Shown: in pieces, positions 25,004-34,537 of the stretch
Numbering within the stretch: position 1 is the first letter of the stretch
How the letters are laid out: each line of letters begins with the position of its first letter
NCBI GenBank assembly: GCA_023614405.1
Contig: CM042689.1
Location: 332,234,305 to 332,298,304, forward strand
Origin: Avena insularis
Lineage: Eukaryota; Streptophyta; Magnoliopsida; Poales; Poaceae
Direction: 5' to 3'
Length of the DNA: 64,000 nt
Position numbers and translations under genes: made by a program
The notes under the pieces: model-generated
What the model saw: only the letters and a program-made list of their open reading frames with translations
Database searches by the model: none
Told to the model about the DNA's origin: nothing

Positions 25004-26725
25004 TGTAGGGTTTCGCAGCATAGTAAATTAAAAAAATTCTATGGATGCGAACGGGAAAGCCAAGATCTAATCTAGGAGATAAAATCAACGAGAGGGATAG
25101 ATGAGATCTTCATACCCTTGAAGAAATCACACAGCAGAAACGTTCAACAGAACATGGGTGATGTAGTCGAACTAGCCTTCTCCTCCTCGCGATCCGATCC
25201 GATCCAACGCCGCAAGTGGCAAAGCCTCCGAGAGATGCACACATACGGTGCCGCGACATCTCCTCCTTCCTTGGTCCAGCAAGTGGGTGGAGAGATGGAT
25301 TGGATCTGCAGCACGACGACGTGGTGCTATGGTGGAGAGTTTCTGCAGCAGGGCTTCGCCGCAGTCGGGAGAGAGAGAGAGGTGGAGGGCAGCAGGACGG
25401 CGGCTAGGATTGGAGGAGTGGGGGGAGGAGGGTGCGCCCCTGGACTCTTTATATAGGGGGCTGGCCGCCCCCCTTAGCCCCTCCTCCAACCCCTAGGGCG
25501 GCGGTCCCAAGGGTTGGAGTGGGGGGCAAGTCTCCCTCTTCCTTCTAGAAGGGTTCATAGGGTTTCCCCTAGGGTTTTGGTCGGCTGGGCCTATGGGGCC
25601 TTGTGCCCCTGGCCCAAAGCGGCCAGGGCACTCCCTTGTAGGCCCACGTACCCCTCCGACAAGTGGGTCCACGTTGGTCCCACTCCGGAAGCTTCTAGAA
25701 CCTTCCGGTACAATACCGAATACTCCGAAACTATTCCGAAATCCAAAAAAATGCTTTCCTTTATATGAATCTTATTATCCGGACCATTCCAGAACCTCTC
25801 GTGATGTCCTGGATCTCATCCGAGACTCCGAACAAAAACTCACAAACCAATTATCCATTCTTTCCTAGCGTCGAGGCACGTTAAATGTGTGACCCTACGG
25901 GTTCGAGAATATGCAGACATGATCTTCTATCAATAATCAACAACGGGATCTGTAAACCCATATTGACTCCCACATATTCATCGATGATCATATCGTATGA
26001 ACCACGATGCCAGGATTCAATTAATCCCATATTTATATTCCCTTCGTCACGCGATATTTTACTTGCCCGAGATTCGATCGTTGGTATCTGCATACCTAGT
26101 TCAATCTCGTTCACAGCAAGTACTTTACTCATTCCGTAATCCGATATCACTTTGTGATTAACTCCTTAACCACGTGCTTGCAAGCGGTGTTGATATCGAT
26201 TACCGAGTGGGCCTGAAGTATATCTCTCCGACTCGGGAGGGACAAATCCCATCTCGATACATACAACCCAACAAGTACTTTCCGATCACCTGAGAGACAC
26301 CTTTATGATCACCCTCTCATAGGATGACGTTTGATGACCTCAAAGATTTCTTCCGATACCAGGGAGTTGCATTATCTCATGGTCTAAGGAATACAATATT
26401 TGACATAGGAAAAATCTTCGCAAAGATGAACACGATGACACGATCTAATTGCTCTGCTTGATTTGGGTATGTCCATCACATCATTCTCCTAATGACATGA
26501 TCTCATTATTAATTGACAACTCATGTCTATGGTTAGGAAACCTTAACCATCATCAATCAATGAGCTAGTCCATAGAGGCGTACTAGGGACACAGTGTTGT
26601 TCATAAACCACACAAGTATCAAAGTTTCCGCTTAATACAATTCTAGCATGGAATATAAACTTTATCATGAACAAGAATTATAACAATAACATCTTTATTA
26701 TTGCCTCTAGGGCATAATTCCAACA
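25004..26725 (-). mobile_element. Copia solo LTR E
   Basis: 1722 bp. The minus strand begins TGTTGGAATTATGCCCTAG and ends ...AACCCTACA at 25004. It is flanked by target duplications GGTTC (24999-25003 and 26726-26730). Start motif and length fit Angela/WIS. The ORFs around 25118-25496 arise from its GC-rich LTR promoter and leader part and are not genes. Confidence 0.94.
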
Positions 26726-26730
26726 GGTTC

Positions 26731-27254
26731 AGATGATAACCTAAAGGTGGACTTCTAGTCATAGATGCAGTTGAATGGCGGTCTATGTATATTGTTCTAT
26801 TGCCCAATCGAATATCATAAGATCTTTTTGTCTGGTATTGCATTATTATGCCTTGCTCAGTTCCTGTCAATTGCCCTGTTGTAATTTGTTTACCCTTCAT
26901 GCCATGTTGTTTATCTAAGGAGAGCACCTCTAGTGAACTCTGGACCCCGGTCCAATCTTACCATTGATATATCTTTCACTGTTACTTGTTTACTTGCTGC
27001 AAACCATTACCTTCCACACCATACGTTTAATCCTTTGTTAGAGCATACTGGTGAGCTTGACAACCTCACTGATTCGTTAGGGCAAAGTTTTGAGTTTGTG
27101 TTGTGCAGGTCTCCGCGTTGTTTGCAACTTCTGTGTGACGTTTTCTTCCTCCTACTGGTTCGATAACCTCGGTTTCTTACTGAGGAAAAACTTGCTGTTG
27201 TGCTGCTTCATACCTTGCTCTTGGGGTTCCCAAGAGGCTTCACGTTAGCCATCA
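26731..27254 (+). mobile_element. 3' LTR of element C, last part
   Basis: Resumes AGATGATAACC after solo LTR E and ends CACGTTAGCCATCA. This closes element C. Confidence 0.9.
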
Positions 27255-28344
27255 CCCTACTCCGCAGAAGCCGTCCACCACGCGCTCGCTCCCACCTCCT
27301 CGCCTCCACGGCAGGCCATGTTCTCCCGAGCCACAGAAGGACCACCAACAGCAGCGCGGCAGCCGTGCGAGATGCTTTGGGAGTTGGCCGTCCGCCTTCT
27401 TCTTCTCTTCTCGATCTCCTCGCCTCCACGACCGACCGGAAAAAGCAGAGAAGCATAAGGTACAGACAACCGCTTGCTGGCGTCGCGCGCATACGCCAGC
27501 AAGGAGGAACTCCCGCCGTCCCCCAAGCCACACCTCGACGTGCTCTGAGACGCCATCCCCCAGCCTCCAAGGCCGGCCAGATGAGAGAAACAGAGCACCC
27601 CGACGATGAGGCGAGGGAAACAGCCAACAGCGGCTTTATTAGATGTGGTTGTCCTCCTCGTCGTCCCTAGCTCCGGCCAGAGGAGCCTCAAGACCACGAG
27701 GGTGAACCCTATCTTTCATATCTGGCCGCACCGCCTGGAAGGACCACATCATCAGGCAAAGAGCCCACTACCAGCACGAAGCCACTACTCCTAACCCTAA
27801 CTACAACGGTGCCACCTTCGAGCCAACTCCGACCGGCTATTCCGGCGAAGAGGCCATGGGAGGGGCCCGGGATCTGGAAAGGGACGGTCAGACGCGGGGA
27901 GGGAGAGGGGAGAGCTGCAATTCGGCTTGCAAAATTGAACTTCCCTTCTTCTCTAGAATCGCGATATTGAAAACCTTTGCGTTGTGTTTGGACACATTGA
28001 ATTGAGGCTTGGAATTGAAATGAGTAGAAATTCCAAATTCAACCTGAAAAGGAAATGGCTTCTATCAAATTCTGATGTTTGTGTGTGCTTGAAATTTCCT
28101 GTTGGAATCAGCAGGTGGTACCTAATTCCAATTCCGGTTTGGATGTAGAAACCATGAAATTGAATTTTTTGTTGAGTTTGAACAGTATAAAGTTTTGTAC
28201 ATGTATGAAAATTAGCATGTGTATATTGCAATGTAAAACGGCTATTCATGGTTCGGTAACTATATCATTTATCGTCCATGTATGCCTCGTGCTTGACTGC
28301 ACGAGTGGTTCTTCGGGCTTGTAGAATTTCAAGACCTGTGTAAA
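27255..28344. other. Unidentified intergenic sequence with GC-rich left half
   Basis: 27255-27960 is GC-rich and open in several frames on both strands, with none looking like a recognised protein. 27960-28344 is AT-richer with many AATTCC/GGAATT words. It may be a decayed gene fragment or an uncatalogued transposon. I see no supported gene. Confidence 0.4.
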
Positions 28345-28660
28345 AATAGGGATTTTTGTTTTTTGTTTTTGTCATACTAGTTTTTGTCTATCTTTCTTTT
28401 GCCACTCTAAATTTCGAAATTTTGCTTTTGCCTACGTTTCTCCATTGAGGGGCAAAAGCAAAAGCAAAACCAAAACAGCAAAAAAAAAGTGGCAAAAGCA
28501 AAACGAAATTTTATAATTTTCATTTTGTTTTTGCCACACCAAGGGCAAAAATGATTTATTAGCATGAACTGTCGGGGAAAAAGTAAAATGTCAAAAATAA
28601 GAGTGGCAAAAGAAAATGAGCAAAAACCAGTGTGCCAAATTTTTGCCTTTTCAAGGGCCA
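28345..28660. repeat. Foldback element rich in GGCAAAA/TTTTGCC
   Basis: The left arm around 28363-28412 (TTTCTTTTGCCACTCTAA) is an inverted match to the right arm around 28597-28640 (AGAGTGGCAAAAGAAAATG), with a second inner pair of TTTTGCC/GGCAAAAG blocks. Edges are approximate and no target duplication was confirmed. It probably is a MITE-like foldback transposon. Confidence 0.55.
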
Positions 28661-28933
28661 AATATTTTAACATCTCACACGAGAGGAGTATCTCAAAAGA
28701 ATGCAAGGAAGTCTGACCGGGTGACTGCACGCCTAAAGTAGGTCTTCGGTAATCTCCTCGGATTCCCCGAGGGCCGGGGCTACGGCGGACCGAGCGCGCT
28801 AGAAAATCAGCCTCAGAGCAACGGCTTCAACGAAGCGGTGCAGTTCCGTTGGTTCCATGCGTAGTCATGGAGGAGCGCTTCTTGCGAGCCTACACGTGTT
28901 CCACCATCGGTCAGCAGCCATATCCAGCCTGCC

Positions 28934-28940
28934 TATATAT
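28934..28940 (+). promoter_or_regulatory. Putative TATA box of the ENODL gene
   Basis: TATATAT about 120 bp upstream of the ATG at 29056, in otherwise mixed sequence. This is a suitable distance for a leader of about 90 nt. Confidence 0.55.
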
Positions 28941-29055
28941 GTGGACGTCTACGGCAGACTCTTCTGCGATATCCATCATCTTCATCTCTCGGTGTTCTTG
29001 TTTGGCGGCCCAGACGCTCCGAGACGTAACCACAAGCTACGCTGATCGATCGACC

Positions 29056-29780
29056 ATGGCGGGGGAGTCCAAGAAGCTGCTCGTCCTGGTCTTTGCGGCC
29101 ATGGTTTCTTCGTTGGAGGCGTACGTATTCTACGCCGGCGGCCGCGACGGCTGGGTCGTCGACCCCGCCGAGAGCTACAACCACTGGGCCGAGCGCAACC
29201 GGTTCCAGATCAACGACACCATCGGTACGTGCATCACCTCCTCCTCCTCGACGTCGTAATAATCCATTCTACCATATTTGTACGCGTAAATACCATGAAT
29301 CAACCCAAGTGTAATTTCCATGTCGTTTATTGGCTCGCAGTGTTCGCGAAGGGGGACGGCGCGGACTCGGTGCTGGTGGTGACCGAGCCAGACTTCGACG
29401 CGTGCAGCACGAGCAACCCGGTCCGCCGGCTCGAAGACGCCGGCGGCGGCCGCTCCGAGTTCCAGTTCGACCGCTCCGGCGCCTTCTTCTTCATCAGCGG
29501 CGACGAGGACCGGTGCCAGAAGGGCAGGAAGCTGTACGTCATCGTGATGGCGGCCCGACCCACGAGGCCGGCGCCGCTGGCACCGGCGCCCGGATCGCCG
29601 CCGCCGTCGTCGTGGGCATCGGCGCCAGAGTACGCGCAGGCCCCGGGCATGACCGCTGGTGATGAGTGGATGTCGCGGAGCAGCTCGCTGGAGGCGCCAC
29701 CACCGACGGCGGGCGCGGCACGGCTGGACGGAGCGATCGCCAGCGCTGTTTTGGGAGTTTTAGGGGCTTTGGTGCTCTAG
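29056..29780 (+). CDS. Early nodulin-like phytocyanin (ENODL), GPI-anchor type
   Basis: Two exons, 29056-29224 and 29341-29780, joined by a GT-AG intron (TCG|GTACGT to CGCAG|TG), giving 202 residues. Residues 1-22 are a signal peptide. The phytocyanin domain is about 23-127, with YNHWAERNRFQINDTIVF across the splice. Cys78 and Cys115 are placed to form the family's disulfide. The copper-binding His before the second Cys is Arg114 (EDRCQKG), so the site is probably copper-free, as in ENODLs generally. A Pro/Ala/Ser-rich arabinogalactan-like stretch (about 130-180) and a hydrophobic C-terminus (ASAVLGVLGALVL) predict a GPI anchor at the plasma membrane. The family acts at the cell surface in reproduction and transport; the precise role here is unknown. 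The gene looks intact. Confidence 0.92.
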
Positions 29781-30426
29781 AGGTGCCGTAGGGATCGGAG
29801 AGGCCGTTCGATCGTTCTAATTCCGTCCTGTTATGGTCTTACGGATTACTTCGTCACCTCGTTGTGTGATAGATAGACTGCTGCTGTTAGTCCCGTAAAA
29901 AAAAAAGCTGCTGGTGTTAGTTAAGATTCGTACACAGAATAAAATGATGATGTTATACTTACAAGTATACACATGAATGGATATACTGAAGCCCTTTTCA
30001 TGATTACTTACTTGACAAGAGGACTTCTAAATCCTTTTCTTCAGATTTGATTTGTTGCATTGACACCAGAAATTCTAAACCATTTTCTTTGGGTTAAGAT
30101 GCCCGGCAGCCCGGTTGGTTACGTTTAAGGAAATAGTAATAAGGAAGTGTCTAAATGACAGCAAGCTGTTTTTAAATTGGAAATCAGACAATATTTTAGC
30201 CAAACAGAAACAGTCCGTGTGACCGTGCCGACTGCCTAGTCCGGAACAGTTTTAGCGGGGCTATTTATCTCTAACGGGTATTAGTCTTTTTTGGGCATTT
30301 CTTTTTGTCTCGGTTGCCACAAGAGCCTATAATTGTTCTAAAATTCTTCTACATCTATTCAATCAATAATCTGCTAGAAAAGGCTCAACAAGTACAATAG
30401 AAACATATCATCTACAACAAAATGTA
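29781..30426 (+). other. ENODL 3' flank with possible poly(A) signal
   Basis: AATAAA lies at 29938-29943, about 160 bp after the stop. An A10 run sits between two similar CTGCTG(G)TGTTAG words at about 29879-29920. Nothing else was recognised up to the hAT MITE. Confidence 0.45.
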
Positions 30427-30434
30427 CTAGTAGC

Positions 30435-30600
30435 CAGGGACGGAGCGAGCTTCTCACCTTGAGGGGGCAAAATTAACATGAGGGGGGCAAACTTGACTAA
30501 ATCAATAAGAAATTAAAGTTTTAGTGCCTAGAGTTCTTCACAAAATTTAAACCATGGGGGTGGCTAAGCCCCCCCTCGTCCCCCCTTGTCTCCGTCCCTG
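30435..30600. mobile_element. hAT-type MITE
   Basis: 166 bp bounded by perfect 11-bp inverted repeats CAGGGACGGAG/CTCCGTCCCTG and flanked by a perfect 8-bp duplication CTAGTAGC (30427-30434 and 30601-30608). Eight-base duplications and CAGGG termini are typical of hAT elements. Non-coding. Confidence 0.93.
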
Positions 30601-30608
30601 CTAGTAGC

Positions 30609-32107
30609 TTAAAATAATACACATAATAATTAAAAAATTATGCTAATAGTCTATTAATTCTCTTAACCACAATTTACACCATTAATACAAACTGATGCTA
30701 TATAGAGCAAAACTATATGCCAATGGTGCAACATAAGTGCATAACTCAAGCTTAATAAGTCAAGAAAAAGAGACCAGGAACACCCAGGCCCGTGCGGCAA
30801 GAAACATAGGTGATGCAAGACAACAACACATCTAAACAGGGGCAAAATGGATTGAGGTGCGTAGGACGTCAAAGTGAATTTGAGCACATACATGTCTTAG
30901 GTTTCAACGTGAACTTCTTCCCTTCAGCTATTAGTGTTGATCTGGAATGTGTGAGTACACCTGTCACCAATGTGACTATTACAATCCTAGGGATGTTAAT
31001 CGGGAGAACAACTTCATTGAGGATCTTCTACGTACAAAAAAAGATGTTGTAGGAAAGAAACCAAAAAACACTATGGAAGAATAGGAATAAACTAGAGACA
31101 GCACAACCTTCATATCCATCTTTGAAGTCTGCAGGGGCAAAGAGTCTGGTCAAGGAAAAAAATATGCACAGTAACGAAAGAACAAGTATAGGAAATTTTA
31201 AAATACGTCCATACAGTAGAAATTATAATTCAAATAGCACCTTGCTACATTTAGATTCATAAACAACATGAACAATGGATCAAAATCTCATCTGGTTTGG
31301 TAGGAGATGTTAACATCATGCATGGTTTTGGGAACAAACTTCATGTCAGATAAAAGAAAATAGAAAGCATGTAATCTAGACAATCAAAACTAAAAACCTA
31401 ACACACGACTAATATTTTAATGCGCAAGAGATTAATTAGCAAAGTGAGGAAAATACAAATGCCCACACGCAGAAAAAGGTCCAACCAATAATATATTGCA
31501 CATTTTTTCAAGGTTGGTAATCTCTTCTACACTATAGACCTGTAAAACTGCATTAATTCTTTAGAATTTGATATACACACGGGCAACCAAAAAATTATAA
31601 AATATAGATAGGCACATGTTTCTAATATAAATTAATTGGTGATTTCAGAAAATGAAATGATACGGCAAAAACTATTTAAACTGATAAGACTGAAGAACAA
31701 AAGGAGAAAAGTATGCCTAAAGAACATGAGCAATCAAGAAAGAACAAACTAAGAAAATAAGTAATTGAATTAGTAAATACAAAGGTACATGTTGAAAAGA
31801 GATGAAGAAATCGTGACTAAGATAATGAAGAATGAAATGGTTGAATAACCATGAAATGATGGACTAGATACATAGAGACTAGGTGTTATGACTAAAGAAA
31901 GAGTGACTAAGGGGCTGATAAGTGAAAAATAAATAACTAAAGACATATGGAATATGTTTTAAAGAACTAAAGAAAGAATAAATATAAGATAGTAAAGGAC
32001 AAGAAAAAATATGATGAAAAATGAAGAACGAATAGCGGAGAACAGAAAGAGTAAGGAATATAGACAACAAAATACGAGGATGGCTATAGAATGAAGATAA
32101 TAAACAC
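30609..32107. other. AT-rich intergenic sequence
   Basis: No gene, RNA or bounded repeat could be supported. From about 31640 the plus strand becomes strongly purine-rich (see the separate entry). Confidence 0.5.
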
Positions 32108-32720
32108 TAAGAGGTCGTTTGGTATCCAGGTATTCATTTTATTTATATTATGATTCCAAAAACATCTATATGTTTGGTTGCCACCGGAATTTGGAAATGA
32201 CAGGTCTGAGATAGGAATTCAGTTTACACATAGGGATATTTGGATGAATTTGCCAAATGAAATGACGGCCCAATTCCATGCTAACCAAATAGCATAGGGA
32301 TGGAATTGCAAAATGAATTCAGGATTCTAGTCCCAAATGATGGATACCAAACGACCTCTAATAGAATTATAAAATCTAAAGGAAAATAAGACTAAAGACT
32401 GTAGAAAGTAGACTAAGGAGTGAGACAATCACGAGAGAAAGAGAGTAAGAGCGAAGTTAAAGTGAATGAGGAGTAACAAATGGTGATAGCCGAAGAAAAA
32501 AAATGGCTGGAGAAAATAATTAAATGAATAAATGAAGAAGAAAATAATCAATACCGAGAATATAAGTGAATCAGGACTGATATATTGAAGAGCGAGAGAC
32601 ACGAGAATGAAGAAACAAATATTGTAGAGGGAAAAATTGAATACTCAACAAAGAGAGAGTGGACACTAAAGACTCAAGCAATCATATACGATAGAAGTGA
32701 CCGATGACACCGAAGAAAAG
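31640..32720. repeat. Purine-skewed low-complexity tract
   Basis: Plus strand dominated by A and G in degenerate words such as GACTAAAGAA, AATGAAGAA and GAGAGTAAGAG, over about 0.8 kb excluding the MITE at 32111-32358. It has no exact period. It reads like an old, diverged satellite-like or polypurine tract. Confidence 0.5.
32111..32358. mobile_element. PIF/Harbinger-type MITE
   Basis: 248 bp with perfect 18-bp inverted repeats GAGGTCGTTTGGTATCCA (32111-32128 and complement 32341-32358) and TAA target duplications (32108-32110, 32359-32361). The three-base TWA duplication and the GTTTGG-type terminus fit PIF/Harbinger (Tourist-like) MITEs. Confidence 0.92.
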
Positions 32721-34532
32721 AGATGTGTTGTGTTTACCATTTCTTTTGTCGTTGGTACTAAAATGTTCAGAAAGGTCGAAAATTATTGGTGGACTCGAGT
32801 TGGGAAAAACATAAGATCTTCGAGCAGAACATCATCATAGCATGAGGTCCTTGGTCATAGTTTGTGAGTGGTACTGAGTGGTAAATTTTATTAATTACTG
32901 TCACTTAATAATAACATCTGAACTTGCCTTGGGGGATAAATTACTTTCCAAAAAAAAATCAAAAATTAATCTAGCTTCCACATAATCATGAATTCACATC
33001 GCATCCTATAGAAGTAGCCCTGACTCATTTTGAGGAGCAGCAGCCCAACAACAAAGCTGGACTCCTCCATGGGAGGAAGGAGGTAAACAATCGATTCAAG
33101 ATGAAGTTAATAGCTGCAGACCGTTAGATGGCCATATCAAACGGTCCAGACTGGCAAAATAGTTACGAAGGCTCCTAGCTAGGTGAGTTTTACAATTTAA
33201 TTTTCCTATTTGTAACTGACTGTAGGCATATAATCCAGTTCCAGCAACAACACTAGTGGTTCTTAGTTCTGTATACAAACAACGTCCTAAATTTATTACT
33301 TGTCATCTACCAAAGAATAACTAGATGTTAGCTAGTAGTGCATCTCCATTCTTAGAAAATACAAGAAATGTTTTCAATGATGTGGTGTTGACTGTAATGA
33401 AGTTTATTGTTGCAGTTTGTTCCTGTATACAAACATAAAAATTGTATTCGACCAAACTAAAGATTGCTGCAAAATCATTTCACAAAATCTAAAAATATAA
33501 ACGGATCGAATAGACCGGGCTATCAACAACTCAAATCCAAGAAATAGAACGCTGTAGTTTGTTCCTCAAACTATAGAACTCAACCATAATTATGAATTCA
33601 TTTCGCTACCATACATATTACAAATAGCTAGAGTATAATTCCTCCAACCAGCCAGAGGAAGCACAACAGCTATCCATTGACCGCTCAGAGAACTCAAATC
33701 CCTAGATGGAAGATGAAACCTCAATCAGCGAGGAAGCACAATGACAAACTGATACAGATCAAAAATCCTATATCCTCCACAATATGATTTTACCCGAAAG
33801 ACGATTCACTAACCTTGAAATCAAGGAAAAAGTCAGAAACCACGAGACGAATCACTTGCACACATGGTGAAGCTGGTGCATCCAACGACAAAGACAAATC
33901 TCAGGCATAGACTCAGCCGCTGCTATTGTCTTATCCTCCACCATTGAGTTGGCCAGAGCGCAAAGCTATTGACTCGATGACTAAAAAGAAAAAAGTGTCT
34001 GCATAAAATCCAGAAAGATAAGCGGCCGCTCCTGCACCCATCTCAAAACAAAATCGTACGGACGAAAATGTGATCATGCACAAATTATAAAACAGCTAGT
34101 TGTTAATTAGGAAAAGTGAAATAATAATAATTATATGTCCTTTAGAAAAATACATGCAAACTATCGCCATTTTTACAGGAACACCGGTGCCATACTAGCA
34201 AGGACCGATGTAGTGGATGTTCGTGGTGATTGGGATGTAATCCACAATGTACCACAAATTTGTGGTAGTATCTTGATCCGATTTTATAGATCCAGTGGCG
34301 AAGGATAGAAAGAATAGGAGTCGGGACGGATGGAAAGATGAAAATAGCTCTGAGATAATAGTAATGTATATATACAATTCTAACACAATCACTTAGTACA
34401 ATTGAAATAGAAACATATTTAAATGTAGGTAGAACCTAGAAAAATCAACAAGGAAGCTTTAATGACGCAAAAAAGTTCTAGGCAATGGGAAATCTCTATC
34501 ATTTCTGTGCTATCAGACTTCGAGTGTGCTAT
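32362..34532. other. Intergenic sequence without recognised features
   Basis: AT-rich, with only short accidental frames on both strands. The first roughly 360 bp belong to the purine-skewed tract. No supported gene, RNA or bounded transposon was found. Confidence 0.5.
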
Positions 34533-34537
34533 CCTTT

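Larger units (their letters stand above)
9457..27254 (+). mobile_element. Gypsy element C, split by nested insertions
   Basis: Plus-strand LTR retrotransposon. Its 5' LTR lies at 9457-10064 plus 18165-18900, its internal region at 18901-22667, and its 3' LTR at 22668-23487, 24815-25003 and 26731-27254. Both LTRs begin TGATAC and end CACGTTAGCCATCA. Element B interrupts the 5' LTR, and solo LTRs D and E interrupt the 3' LTR. The flanks CCCCG (9452-9456) and CCCTA (27255-27259) agree at only 3 of 5 bases, so a target-site duplication is doubtful. The internal region encodes only remnants of gag and protease. Confidence 0.9.

Noticed and set aside
25118..25496. Overlapping plus and minus ORFs of 60-112 codons
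   Set aside because: They lie inside Copia solo LTR E, overlap on both strands and look like no protein. They reflect the GC-rich LTR leader.
9452..27259. CCCCG/CCCTA as a target-site duplication of element C
   Set aside because: Only 3 of 5 bases agree. It could be mutated CpG, but it is too weak to claim.
27200..27697. ORFs of 139-156 codons on both strands
   Set aside because: One starts inside the Gypsy LTR and crosses its end. All are compositionally biased, GC-driven frames without motifs.
29327..29721. ORFs in other frames over ENODL exon 2 (107-110 codons)
   Set aside because: GC-rich frame shadows. The frame joined to exon 1 carries the phytocyanin motifs.
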